Positions 37,599-45,831 of a DNA stretch of 64,000 nucleotides are shown here, one piece after another. How positions within the stretch are numbered: position 1 is the stretch's first letter; every line of letters starts with the position of its first letter. The stretch lies in NCBI GenBank assembly GCA_045114175.1, contig JBGUJZ010000021.1:1-64000 (forward strand). The letters are read 5' to 3'. The position numbers and the translations under genes were made by a program. A model generated the notes under the pieces. The model was not told the DNA's origin, searched no databases, and saw nothing but the letters and a program-made list of their open reading frames with translations. This DNA comes from Cacconaster sp045114175 (GTDB lineage Bacteria; Bacteroidota; Bacteroidia; Bacteroidales; UBA932).

Positions 37599-40060
37599 TA
37601 ACGGAGAATAGCGCCAAACTGATTCTCAAAGGCCTTGAGCAGCTTGGTCATCATCCGCTCCACAGCCTCGTCGGTCAGGGTCTGCTCAGGATCCTGGAAG
37701 GTAAAGCTCAGGGCATACTGCTTCTTGTCGGTGAGAATCTTCGGTCCGCGATAGACGTCGAAGAGTTCTACACGTTTGAGCAGGTTGCGCTCCGTCTTGA
37801 GGGCGCAAGCACGCAGGTCGGAGAAGCGCACGCTTTCATCCAGCAGCAACGCGAGGTCGCGACGCACCTCCGGGAAGCGAGGCAACTCCTTGAATTTCAC
37901 CTTGTCGCGCTTGACAAGCTGGAAGAAGACCGGCCAGGAAATCTCGGCTGCGAAGACAGGCTGCTTGATGTCGAACTTCTTGGCCAGAGCCGGTGCAATC
38001 GTTCCGGCTACAGCCAGCGTCTTGCCCTGCAGGCGATACTCGAGACCTTCACTGAAGAGATCCGACGGGGCGTCAGCAATCTCCAGCGAATAGATGTCAG
38101 CGCCGAAGCGGTGCAGCAGCGTCTCCAGATAGCCCTTCAGCGCAAAATAGTCGCCGCGGGCAATCTCGTTGTGCCAGCTCTTTACGCCCGGCGAAGAGAT
38201 GGCGAAGCAGAGCCGCATCTCCTCGTTATAGGATTTCAGATCGGCCACCGGCTGCTCCACACCCTCGCGCGGACGGAAGGAATAGACATTGCCCAGCTCG
38301 AAGATCCGGATATCGTTCACCTGGCGGTTCAGGTTGTGCGAAACCACCTCCAACGCATTGAGCAGCAGCGTCTGACGCATCACGTTCAAGTCAGAGCTGA
38401 GCGGGTTGACAATCTGTACCAGCGCATCGGACGGGAAGGTCTTCAGCGTACTATAGTAATCGGCCTTGGTGAGCGAGTTGTTCATCGTCTCCACAAAGCC
38501 CCAGCCTGCAAAGAGGTTGGATACGGTAGAACGGACCACCTCCGGATCGGGATGCTCCGACGGAGAGACGGACATCTTCATGTTGGCCGGCAGTTCGATG
38601 TTGTTGTAGCCGTAGATGCGCAGCACCTCCTCCACCACGTCGCACTCGCGCGTAACGTCTACGCGGTAAGCGGGCACTTCTACCAACGCTCCTTTCGCAG
38701 AAGCTTCCACGAAGCGGAAGTCCATGCTTTCCAGAATCTTACGGATGACCTCACCGCCGATGGCCTTACCGATCAGGGACTCCATACGGGCATAATCGAG
38801 CTGCACGCGGACCGGCTCGTAGGCCTTGCCGCAAACCTCGGTCCAACCCACGATCTCCGCGCCGCAGAGGTCACGGATCAACAGGGCGGCACGTTTGGCA
38901 GCCGTCATCGTGGCGGTCGGGTCGATGCCGCGCTCGTAGCGGAAGGAAGCATCGGTCTTCAGACCGTGATGCTTGGAGGTCTTGCGGATGGAAACCGGAT
39001 TGAAATAAGCCGCCTCCAGGAAGAGTTCGCCGGTGGCCTCCGTCGTACCGGAATCTTCGCCGCCGAACACACCTGCAATACACATCGGCTTTTCAGTGTC
39101 GCAAATCATCAGCTCCTCGCCACAGAGGGTGCGTTCCACGCCGTCCAGCGTGCGGAACTTGGAACCCGCATCGGCCTTGCGCACCACCACCTTGCGACCG
39201 GCAATCTTGGCTGCGTCGAAAGCGTGCAGCGGGTGACCCATTTCAAAGAGCACGAAGTTGGTGATATCCACCACGTTGTTGATGGGGCGCTGGCCCACGG
39301 CCTGCAGGCGCTCCTTGAGCCAGTCGGGCGACGGGCCCACCTTCACGCCGCGCAGCGTAACGCCGATATAGCGCGGCGCCAGCTCGGGCGAGAGCACCTC
39401 CACCGGGATCGTTCCGGCCGCATCGCGAGCCGCTGCAAAAGCGGACAGATCGGGCAGCGTCCAGCGGCACGGAATGCTGTTTGCGTTGCAGTATGCATAA
39501 AGGTCGCGCGCACAACCGATGTGCGAAGCACCATCCACGCGGTTCGGGGTCAGGCCGATCTCATAGACCGTATCGCACTTGAGCTGAAGCTGTTCGCGAG
39601 CGGGCGTGCCAGGCACGGCCGATGCCGGCAGCACCATGATGCCCGCGTGGTCAGTACCGATGCCGAGTTCATCCTCGGCGCAAATCATACCGTTGCTCTC
39701 CACGCCGCGAATCTTGGACTTCTTGATCTTGAACGCGGAACCGTCGGGTGTGGGCAGGTTGGTACCCACGGTTGCCACGAGCACTTTCTGGCCGGCAGCC
39801 ACGTTGGGCGCACCGCAAACCACCTGCAGCAAGTCGGATTCGCCGATGTTGAGTTTCGTGACGTGCAGATGGTCCGAGTCGGGGTGCTCCACGCACTCCA
39901 CCACTTCTGCCACCACGACACCGGCAAGTCCGCCGGGGATCTGCTCCACCTCTTCTACATGTTCCACTTCCAGACCCGTGTCGGTGAGGATGGTAGCCAC
40001 CTGCGCCGGCGTCAGGTCGAATTCCAGGTAATCTTTCAGCCAATTGTACGAAATGACCAT
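37598..40060 (-). CDS. pheT: Phenylalanyl-tRNA synthetase beta subunit
   Basis: The large subunit of the heterotetrameric PheRS. At 820 residues it has the full set of domains: an N-terminal tRNA-binding (EMAP-like) fold with ECVEHPDSDHLHVTKLNIG, the B3/B4 editing region, the B5 domain, the synthetase-like core with DIRIFELGNVY, and the C-terminal ferredoxin-like anticodon-binding domain (LPRFPEVRRDLALLLDES). pheS is not adjacent. It is 12 nt downstream of ftsY and overlaps the permease by one base, implying one transcript. Confidence 0.97.
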   Translation of the reverse strand: MVISYNWLKDYLEFDLTPAQVATILTDTGLEVEHVEEVEQIPGGLAGVVVAEVVECVEHPDSDHLHVTKLNIGESDLLQVVCGAPNVAAGQKVLVATVGTNLPTPDGSAFKIKKSKIRGVESNGMICAEDELGIGTDHAGIMVLPASAVPGTPAREQLQLKCDTVYEIGLTPNRVDGASHIGCARDLYAYCNANSIPCRWTLPDLSAFAAARDAAGTIPVEVLSPELAPRYIGVTLRGVKVGPSPDWLKERLQAVGQRPINNVVDITNFVLFEMGHPLHAFDAAKIAGRKVVVRKADAGSKFRTLDGVERTLCGEELMICDTEKPMCIAGVFGGEDSGTTEATGELFLEAAYFNPVSIRKTSKHHGLKTDASFRYERGIDPTATMTAAKRAALLIRDLCGAEIVGWTEVCGKAYEPVRVQLDYARMESLIGKAIGGEVIRKILESMDFRFVEASAKGALVEVPAYRVDVTRECDVVEEVLRIYGYNNIELPANMKMSVSPSEHPDPEVVRSTVSNLFAGWGFVETMNNSLTKADYYSTLKTFPSDALVQIVNPLSSDLNVMRQTLLLNALEVVSHNLNRQVNDIRIFELGNVYSFRPREGVEQPVADLKSYNEEMRLCFAISSPGVKSWHNEIARGDYFALKGYLETLLHRFGADIYSLEIADAPSDLFSEGLEYRLQGKTLAVAGTIAPALAKKFDIKQPVFAAEISWPVFFQLVKRDKVKFKELPRFPEVRRDLALLLDESVRFSDLRACALKTERNLLKRVELFDVYRGPKILTDKKQYALSFTFQDPEQTLTDEAVERMMTKLLKAFENQFGAILR

Positions 40061-40072
40061 AGCTTGTATCTG

Positions 40073-40978
40073 TTATTTGAAGATTGATTCAATGAATTCT
40101 TTCTTGTCGAAGTATTTGAGGTCTTCGATCTTTTCTCCCGTTCCGATAAACTTGACCGGGATGCGGAACTGGTCGGAGATGCCGATCACCACGCCGCCTT
40201 TTGCCGTACCGTCCAACTTGGTGACAGCCAGCGCAGTGACGTCTGTTGCGCGGGTAAATTCCTTGGCCTGCTGGAAGCCGTTCTGCCCAGTGGAACCGTC
40301 AATCACCAGCAAAACCTCGTGCGGGGCATCGGGCACCACCTTGCGCATCACGTTGCGGATCTTGGTAAGCTCGTTCATCAGGTTGATCTTGTTGTGCAGG
40401 CGGCCGGCTGTATCCACGATCACCACGTCGGCATCGCGCGCCACGGCACTGCGGAGCGTATCATAAGCAACGGAAGCCGGGTCTGCGCCCATCTCCTGCT
40501 TGACGATATCTACCCCTGCCCTTTCTGCCCAGATGACCAGCTGCTCCACCGCCGCTGCGCGGAAAGTATCCGCTGCGCCCAGCACCACCTTCTTGCCGGC
40601 AGCCGTGAGTTGTGCGGCCAGTTTGCCGATGGTGGTGGTCTTGCCTACGCCATTCACACCCACGACCATGATCACATAGGGTTTCTTGGAGAAGTCGAAG
40701 GGCTCGGCGCTGGCCTTGCCGTCAGCATCCAGCAGTGCTTCGATCTCTTCGCAGAGGATGGCATTGAGTTCTTCCGTATTGACGTATTTGTCACGCGCCA
40801 CGCGCGCTTCCAACCGTTCAATAATGTTCTGGGTGGTCTCTACCCCCACATCGGAGGTGATGAGCGCCTCCTCAATGGAGTCGAGCACCTCGTCGTCCAC
40901 CACGCTCTTGCCCATGATGGCGCGGGAGAGTTTCTCAAAAATGGAGGTTTTGGTCTTTATGAGTCCGAAGAGTGCCAT
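40073..40978 (-). CDS. ftsY: Signal recognition particle receptor FtsY
   Basis: An SRP GTPase that receives ribosome-SRP complexes at the membrane. It has 301 residues, i.e. essentially the NG domain with a very short N-terminal A region. G motifs: VGVNGVGKTTTIGKLA, DTFRAAAVEQL, VIVDTAGRLHNKINLMNEL, TKLDGTAKGGV and GTGEKIEDLKYF. It lies 4 nt after the racemase gene and 12 nt before pheT. Confidence 0.97.
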   Translation of the reverse strand: MALFGLIKTKTSIFEKLSRAIMGKSVVDDEVLDSIEEALITSDVGVETTQNIIERLEARVARDKYVNTEELNAILCEEIEALLDADGKASAEPFDFSKKPYVIMVVGVNGVGKTTTIGKLAAQLTAAGKKVVLGAADTFRAAAVEQLVIWAERAGVDIVKQEMGADPASVAYDTLRSAVARDADVVIVDTAGRLHNKINLMNELTKIRNVMRKVVPDAPHEVLLVIDGSTGQNGFQQAKEFTRATDVTALAVTKLDGTAKGGVVIGISDQFRIPVKFIGTGEKIEDLKYFDKKEFIESIFK

Positions 40979-40982
40979 AAGC

Positions 40983-41687
40983 TTATTTCAAGGGTTGATA
41001 GAGTTCCCGTAGGCAGCCGTCCGCCAGGGCCTCCAGCGAGGAGACGCCCAGCTCTTCCGGCAGGCCTGCCGCTGCGTAGGCAATCGGGAGTTCAGTGCAG
41101 GCTTCGGCCACGGGGAGTTTCTCGATGGCCCAAAGCGCCTCGCAAACCGCGCGGTAGCGCTTTGCAGCCGCTTCCAGTTCGCCCGCCTTGACCTGCAGGA
41201 TCAGGGAATGGATCTCCTGCCGGGTAGCCTCGTCGGGCACGCGGAAACGGTAGCCGCTATCGGCTGCATGCTGCTGGAAGATACCGGCCTGCATCGTACC
41301 GGTGGTGGCGGTGAGCCACGCCCCCTGCGGATTGCGCTCCCGGCAGCAGCGGATGGTCTCTTCCACGATATGGATGAGCGGCACGCCGATCTCGCTGCGG
41401 AAACGGTCGATAAAGTAATGCGCGGTATTGCAGGTGACGCAGACGCGGTCAGCTCCCCAGCTGACAAGTTTGGAAAGCCCGTCGCGCAGGATGGGAGTCG
41501 GGTCGGCACCGCCGCAGAGAATGGCCTCCGTGCGGTCCGGAATCTGGGGCATCGAATAGAGAATCACCTTCGGGTGCTCCTGATCGCGTGCAGCCGGGGC
41601 CTTGACGGCCAGCAGGCGCATAAACTCCGCGGATGCGGCAGGACCCATCCCGCCGAGCACTCCGAGTGTCAAACCGTTGTACTTCAT
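40983..41687 (-). CDS. Aspartate/glutamate racemase family protein
   Basis: A 234-residue cofactor-independent amino-acid racemase. The start is LTLGVLGGMGPAASAEFMRL; the two catalytic cysteines lie in VCVTCNTAHYF and AEACTELPIAY, and it has the NTAH and TELP boxes of the aspartate racemase subgroup. It would convert L- to D-aspartate (or glutamate). I chose ATG 41687 because a -7 box at 41713-41720 covers the alternative start at 41723. It begins the racemase-ftsY-pheT-permease run. Confidence 0.85.
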   Translation of the reverse strand: MKYNGLTLGVLGGMGPAASAEFMRLLAVKAPAARDQEHPKVILYSMPQIPDRTEAILCGGADPTPILRDGLSKLVSWGADRVCVTCNTAHYFIDRFRSEIGVPLIHIVEETIRCCRERNPQGAWLTATTGTMQAGIFQQHAADSGYRFRVPDEATRQEIHSLILQVKAGELEAAAKRYRAVCEALWAIEKLPVAEACTELPIAYAAAGLPEELGVSSLEALADGCLRELYQPLK

Positions 41688-41712
41688 CTTTTGCAGTCTA
41701 CCTATAGACTTG

Positions 41713-41720
41713 CAAATATA
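41713..41720 (-). promoter_or_regulatory. -7 box of the racemase-ftsY-pheT unit
   Basis: On the minus strand TATATTTG matches the -7 consensus and ends 25 bp before the ATG at 41687. It lies in the short gap after the cysteine desulfidase-type gene. Confidence 0.6.
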
Positions 41721-41733
41721 CAAAAAAACGGGG

Positions 41734-43038
41734 CTATTTGCAGGACATGATGTCCAGAATCATTTTGTCGGTCGCCTTCATTCCCACGCTGCCGATCCGG
41801 CCGAGGTTGGCGATGGTCTTTTCGATGTCCTCCTCGATGATGCCGTCGTTGGCGGAGATGCACTGTCCGTCGAGTGCCAGCACGGCCGATTGCAGGGCTG
41901 TAGCCACGCCGGAGGCCACTTTGAGGGCGCAGCCCACCTTGGCGCCGTCGCATACCATGCCGGTGATGTTGCCGATCATGTTCTTGATGGCCGCGCAAAC
42001 CTGCTCATAGCCGCCACGGCGCAGGTAGACGATGCCGCAGGCGCTGCCCGTGGAGGCAATCACGCAGCCGCAGAGGGCGGAAAGCTTGCCCAGATAACCC
42101 TTGATGTGGATGGCAGTCAGGTGCGAGAGGGCCAGCGCGCGCAGGAGCTCTTCGTGCGTGGAGCCGGTTTTCTCCGCGATGGCGATCACCGGCATCGTAG
42201 CGGTCACTCCCTGGTTGCCGCTGCCCGAGTTGCTCATGGCCGAGAGGGTACAGCCCGCCATGCGGGCATCGGAAGCCGCTGCCGTCAGGGCCATCGCGTG
42301 GATCAGCAGGGTATCGCCATAAACGCTCTTGTTGTCGTCCGCCAGCAACGTACGGCCGACCTGCAGACCGTATGGGTGACGGAGTCCCTCATCCGCCAGG
42401 GCGCGGTTCATGGTGATGGAATCCTCCATAAAGGCGATCTTCTCCAGCGGAACGGTGTTGGCGAACTCCCAGATATCCCGGACGGTAATCCTGCGGGCGA
42501 AGTCAGGTTCTACGGCCGGCGCTGCCTCGGAATCTGCCGCTCCGGTTGTCTTTTGTGCGGTGAGCACGGAAGCGCCGTCGAAGGTAGCCTCCACAATCCG
42601 GTCGTGCGCGCCTGAGATGACGGCCGTAGCCGTATGTCCCTCTGCATGGGCCTCTGCATAGACGTAGAGCAACTCATCGGTCGGAGCCAGCGTGACGATC
42701 ACCTTGCCGGTCGAAACCAGAGTGCGGGCCTTCTCCACTGCCTCCGGGCAAAGGTCGTGCAGCACCTCCAGCCCATAGCGGGACTTTCCGCAGATGGCAC
42801 CCAGCGCGGCAGCCACATGCAGCCCTACCATGCCGGTACCGGGGATGCCCACCCCCATTCCGTTCTTGAGAATGTTAGCGCTCACGCTGGCGGTGATCTC
42901 TTCCGCCTCGCAGCCGCATCCCTCACGCAATGCTTCCGCAGCACGCGCCACGGCCAGCGCCACCGCAATCGGTTCCGTACATCCGAGCGCCGGCTTCACC
43001 TCCTGGTGAATCAGCGCGATGATTCTATCGAAATCCAT
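41734..43038 (-). CDS. L-cysteine desulfidase family protein (CdsB/YhaM, UPF0597)
   Basis: A 434-residue protein of the UPF0597/CyuA family, iron-sulfur lyases that release sulfide and ammonia from cysteine (some act on serine). Signatures: VKPALGCTEPIAVALAVA at the N-terminus, GMGVGIPGTGMVGLHVAAALGAI, and SNSGSGNQGVTATMPVIA, with further cysteines in LCGCVIASTGSACG and GMVCDGAKVGCALK that can hold a [4Fe-4S] cluster. I placed the start at 43038 (MDFDRIIALIHQ): the upstream extension has no family similarity and crosses a promoter. Its cellular role may be cysteine breakdown. Confidence 0.85.
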   Translation of the reverse strand: MDFDRIIALIHQEVKPALGCTEPIAVALAVARAAEALREGCGCEAEEITASVSANILKNGMGVGIPGTGMVGLHVAAALGAICGKSRYGLEVLHDLCPEAVEKARTLVSTGKVIVTLAPTDELLYVYAEAHAEGHTATAVISGAHDRIVEATFDGASVLTAQKTTGAADSEAAPAVEPDFARRITVRDIWEFANTVPLEKIAFMEDSITMNRALADEGLRHPYGLQVGRTLLADDNKSVYGDTLLIHAMALTAAASDARMAGCTLSAMSNSGSGNQGVTATMPVIAIAEKTGSTHEELLRALALSHLTAIHIKGYLGKLSALCGCVIASTGSACGIVYLRRGGYEQVCAAIKNMIGNITGMVCDGAKVGCALKVASGVATALQSAVLALDGQCISANDGIIEEDIEKTIANLGRIGSVGMKATDKMILDIMSCK

Positions 43039-43059
43039 GAAAAACCGTTTAAAACGCAA

Positions 43060-43067
43060 CAAAGATA
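43060..43067 (-). promoter_or_regulatory. -7 box of the cysteine desulfidase-type gene
   Basis: On the minus strand TATCTTTG ends 21 bp before the ATG at 43038. It directly abuts the T-run of the preceding ribosomal-protein terminator. Confidence 0.65.
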
Positions 43068-43104
43068 ACAAAAAAAGACGGTCAAGCGTTTGCCTGACCG
43101 TCTT
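43068..43104 (-). terminator. Terminator of the rpmB-rpmG-DUF4295 unit
   Basis: A perfect 10-bp stem AAGACGGTCA (43075-43084) with TGACCGTCTT (43095-43104), loop of 10 nt, followed on the minus strand by T6 or more. It starts 18 bp past the DUF4295 stop. Confidence 0.9.
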
Positions 43105-43121
43105 CTTAAACCTTGTCTTAA

Positions 43122-43283
43122 CTATTTCTTTTCGAAATATTCTTTTACGCCAGCCGTAGGAACGAATTCCTCCTGGAACATGTAAGCACCTGTACGCTCG
43201 GACTTGACCATACGGATGCACTTCACAACGTTTCTCTTTTCCGATTTGTCGCCGCTGAAGGTTGCGACCGCTTTCTTTGCCAT
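43122..43283 (-). CDS. DUF4295 small ribosome-associated protein
   Basis: A 53-residue basic protein beginning MAKKAVATFSGDKSEKRN and ending VKEYFEKK. It matches the DUF4295 family, which is found in Bacteroidota directly behind rpmB and rpmG. The gene is below the usual length cut-off of ORF finders but is clear from its conserved start, its lysine richness and gene order (19 nt after rpmG). Function is not established to my knowledge; ribosome association is inferred from the neighbours. Confidence 0.9.
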   Translation of the reverse strand: MAKKAVATFSGDKSEKRNVVKCIRMVKSERTGAYMFQEEFVPTAGVKEYFEKK

Positions 43284-43302
43284 AGTATGAGTGTGTTAGG
43301 TA

Positions 43303-43485
43303 TTACTTGATTTCCTTGTGAACAGTGACCTTCTTCAGATAAGGATTGTACTTCTTCATCTCCAGACGGTCCGGGGTGTTCTTCTTGTTCTTGGTGGTGA
43401 TGTAGCGGGAGATGCCCGGTACACCGCTAGCCTTCTGCTCGGTGCATTCCAGAATGACCTGAACGCGATTGCCTTTCTTTGCCAT
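43303..43485 (-). CDS. rpmG: 50S ribosomal protein L33
   Basis: A 60-residue protein: MAKKGNRVQVILECTEQKAS, then ISRYITTKNKKNTPDRLEMK and a basic tail. There is only one Cys, so this is the zinc-free form (C-). It is 12 nt after rpmB and is a component of the large subunit near the E site. Confidence 0.95.
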   Translation of the reverse strand: MAKKGNRVQVILECTEQKASGVPGISRYITTKNKKNTPDRLEMKKYNPYLKKVTVHKEIK

Positions 43486-43497
43486 AGTTGTAATGCT

Positions 43498-43740
43498 TTA
43501 GACGATGTTGATGAGACCTTTTTCCTGAGCAGCCTTCACCGTCTCGGCGAGACCGTTCTTATAGATGGTCTTCATACCGCGGCAGGAGACCTTGAGGGTG
43601 ATGAATCTTTGTTCCTCTTCCGACCAGAACTTCTTGGTCTTGAGGTTCGGAGCGAATTCGCGCTTGGTGCGGCGCTTGGAGTGGGAAACGTTGTTTCCGA
43701 CCATTCTGCTCTTTCCGGTTACTTGACAGACACGTGCCAT
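43498..43740 (-). CDS. rpmB: 50S ribosomal protein L28
   Basis: An 80-residue protein: MARVCQVTGKSRMVGNNVSH, then KRRTKREFAPNLKTKKFW and KVSCRGMKTIYKNGLAETV. It begins the rpmB-rpmG-DUF4295 unit, with its own promoter in the gap before lepB. Confidence 0.96.
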   Translation of the reverse strand: MARVCQVTGKSRMVGNNVSHSKRRTKREFAPNLKTKKFWSEEEQRFITLKVSCRGMKTIYKNGLAETVKAAQEKGLINIV

Positions 43741-43778
43741 ATATCGTTTTGTTTTATTATTTCTCCAATTTGGGGCTG

Positions 43779-43810
43779 CAAATATCGGATATTTTTGTCA
43801 ATTACGCAAA
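43779..43810 (-). promoter_or_regulatory. Promoter of rpmB-rpmG-DUF4295
   Basis: On the minus strand TTTG (43810-43807) is separated by 20 bp from GATATTTG (43786-43779), which differs from the -7 consensus in one base. It overlaps the 3' end of lepB nearly to its stop, 39 bp before the rpmB ATG. Confidence 0.55.
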
Positions 43811-43812
43811 TT

Positions 43813-45165
43813 TTATTTGCACCCCTTCAAAAATCTGTTCCACCTGATATTCTTGGGGAAAGAACGGGAAGGGTCGGTGGAAAGCCAGACAAATACGGGC
43901 CTGCCCACGACGTGGTCTTCCGGAACGAATCCCCAGTAGCGAGAATCGAGGGAATTGTGACGGTTGTCGCCCATCATCCAGTAGTAGTCCATCGCAAAGG
44001 TGTACTCCGTGGCCGGAGTGCCATCGATGCGGATTTCGCCCTCTTCCGAGACCTCCAGCCTGTGGCCTTCATAGACCTCGATGATCCGCCGGTAAAGCGG
44101 CAGATTCTCCGCCGTCAGCTGCGTGGTAGCCCCCTTGGCCGGAATCCAGAGCGGACCGTAATTATCACGGGTCCAGCCAGTTTCGGTAAAGGGGAAGAGC
44201 AGCTCGGGGCAGTCGGGCCAATCGGGCGGATAGACATCGACGTTGCGCGTCACGGCCAGCACGTTGGGCAGCGCTTTGATGCGCTCCAATCCGGCAGCGG
44301 TGAGCGCCATCTCCGGATAGCAGTGATGCGCGGCGTCGTAGTGCAGTTCGGACAGGTTGAGCCCGATGTTCTCCAGCACCTTGCGGTTGATGGGCGCACC
44401 GGCGGTCTCCACATTGTAGGTCAACTGGACGCCCGGATACTTCTTCTGGGGTTCACCGTTCACGACTACCTGGCCGTCAACCACTTCCAGCGTATCGCCG
44501 GCGATAGCCACACAGCGCTTTACGTAGTGGTCTTTCTTGGTGACCGGACGTACCACGATGGGGCCGTACTGACGGAGGACCTGTTCACGCCCCTCCAGCC
44601 GGACCAGCGAATAATAATCCGCAGCCGGTATCTTCTTGAGCACCGTATCCCCGTGCGGGAAGTTGAAGACGACGCAGTCGTCGCGTTTCAGGCTCGAGAA
44701 GCCCTTGATGCGCCGATACCCGAACTTGATGGCCGTGGAGTAGCTCTCGCGGTGCGAAATCGGATAGGCATTGTGCACGAAGGGGGTTGAGAGGGGGATC
44801 TGCGGCAGCCGGGGCCCGTAGGAGAGCTTGCTGACAAAGAGGTGGTCGCCCGTGTAGAGCGAGGATTCCATAGAGGAGGAAGGTATCTTGAAGGCCTGGA
44901 TGAAGAAGATATTAATAAAGGTAACAAGAATCACGGCGAAGATGAGTGACTCCAGCCAATCGCGCCAGGCCACCTTCTTCTCCCCTTCCTTGTACCGCTT
45001 CTTCCAGAAGGCCCAATGCACCTTCCGGGTAATGAAGAGATCAAAAACGATGATGAGTCCGAAGAACCACCACCAGTTCCTGATCCACAGTACCCAAAGA
45101 GAATAGAGTACGGCCCAGAAACTGAACCGTACCCATTTGTTCTTATAGAATCCCTTGACGGTCAC
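43813..45165 (-). CDS. lepB: Signal peptidase I with large insert
   Basis: Cleaves signal peptides of exported proteins on the outer side of the inner membrane. At 450 residues it is much longer than the usual 200-320. Hydrophobic segments near residues 12-45 and 75-92 anchor it. The catalytic Ser98 is in IPSSSMESSLYTGD and Lys216 in HYVKRCVAIAGDTLEV; box E is MDYYWMMGDNRHNSLDSRYWG. Between box D and E lies an extra region of about 150 residues (roughly 235-390), seen also in other Bacteroidota LepB proteins. It follows rplT by 10 nt and probably shares the thrS-infC-rpmI-rplT transcript. Confidence 0.93.
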   Translation of the reverse strand: MTVKGFYKNKWVRFSFWAVLYSLWVLWIRNWWWFFGLIIVFDLFITRKVHWAFWKKRYKEGEKKVAWRDWLESLIFAVILVTFINIFFIQAFKIPSSSMESSLYTGDHLFVSKLSYGPRLPQIPLSTPFVHNAYPISHRESYSTAIKFGYRRIKGFSSLKRDDCVVFNFPHGDTVLKKIPAADYYSLVRLEGREQVLRQYGPIVVRPVTKKDHYVKRCVAIAGDTLEVVDGQVVVNGEPQKKYPGVQLTYNVETAGAPINRKVLENIGLNLSELHYDAAHHCYPEMALTAAGLERIKALPNVLAVTRNVDVYPPDWPDCPELLFPFTETGWTRDNYGPLWIPAKGATTQLTAENLPLYRRIIEVYEGHRLEVSEEGEIRIDGTPATEYTFAMDYYWMMGDNRHNSLDSRYWGFVPEDHVVGRPVFVWLSTDPSRSFPKNIRWNRFLKGCK

Positions 45166-45175
45166 GACCGTGGGA

Positions 45176-45523
45176 CTACTTGTTGACGGACTTGATGATA
45201 GCCTCGAAAGCCTTCGGATTGTTCATGGCGAGGTCAGCGAGGACCTTGCGGTTCAGGCCGATGTTCTTCTCAGCCAGCTTACCCATGAACTGAGAGTAGT
45301 TCATACCGTGCTGACGGGCAGCAGCGTTGATACGGGTAATCCACAGGGAACGGAAAGCGCGTTTCTTAGCTTTGCGATCGCGGTATGCGTAGGTGAGACC
45401 TTTTTCGTAGGTGTTCTTGGCTACGGTCCAGACGTTCTTCCTTGCGAGGAAGTTACCGCGGGTTTCTTTTAAAATCTTTTTGCGGCGGGCTCTTGATGCC
45501 ACCGAGTTAACCGATCTAGGCAT
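45176..45523 (-). CDS. rplT: 50S ribosomal protein L20
   Basis: A 115-residue, strongly basic protein with MPRSVNSVASRARRKKILKE and ALWI-like segment RSLWITRINAAARQHGMNYS. It binds 23S rRNA early in assembly and, in other bacteria, represses its own operon. It follows rpmI after a 77-bp gap that contains a hairpin. Confidence 0.97.
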   Translation of the reverse strand: MPRSVNSVASRARRKKILKETRGNFLARKNVWTVAKNTYEKGLTYAYRDRKAKKRAFRSLWITRINAAARQHGMNYSQFMGKLAEKNIGLNRKVLADLAMNNPKAFEAIIKSVNK

Positions 45524-45543
45524 AGTTTTTTGATTTTTGGAGG

Positions 45544-45577
45544 ACAGCGCCCCGGCTCGCGGGGACTTTTCGGCTGT
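45544..45577 (-). promoter_or_regulatory. Hairpin between rpmI and rplT
   Basis: An outer 5-bp stem ACAGC (45544-45548) with GCTGT (45573-45577) and an inner stem CCCCG (45550-45554) with CGGGG (45560-45564), directly upstream of the rplT start. L20 is known to regulate its own operon in other bacteria through leader structures; whether this hairpin serves that here is inference. Confidence 0.3.
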
Positions 45578-45600
45578 TACTCCGGTTTAACATTAGTGAA

Positions 45601-45795
45601 TTACTTTACCAACAAAGCTTTGACCCGTTTCTCGTCTGCCTTCGTAACGATGGCGAAGTGGGTAAGGTTTCTCTTCTGCTTTTTGGTTTTCTTAGTCAGG
45701 ATGTGACTCTTGTAGGCGTGTTTTCTTTTCACCTTTCCAGAACCGGTGAGCGTAAAGCGCTTCTTTGTACCGGAGTTGGTCTTCAATTTAGGCAT
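45601..45795 (-). CDS. rpmI: 50S ribosomal protein L35
   Basis: A 64-residue basic protein: MPKLKTNSGTKKRFTLTGSG, then KVKRKHAYKSHILTKKTKKQ. It sits between infC and rplT in the conserved infC-rpmI-rplT order. Confidence 0.97.
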   Translation of the reverse strand: MPKLKTNSGTKKRFTLTGSGKVKRKHAYKSHILTKKTKKQKRNLTHFAIVTKADEKRVKALLVK

Positions 45796-45831
45796 GATAA
45801 TTAATATTAAGTAGTAAAGTAATGGTTCGCT

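Noticed and set aside
38111..40087. 658-codon plus-strand frame opposite pheT
   Set aside because: Antisense to a complete pheT; composition is that of reversed codons (His, Arg, Leu).
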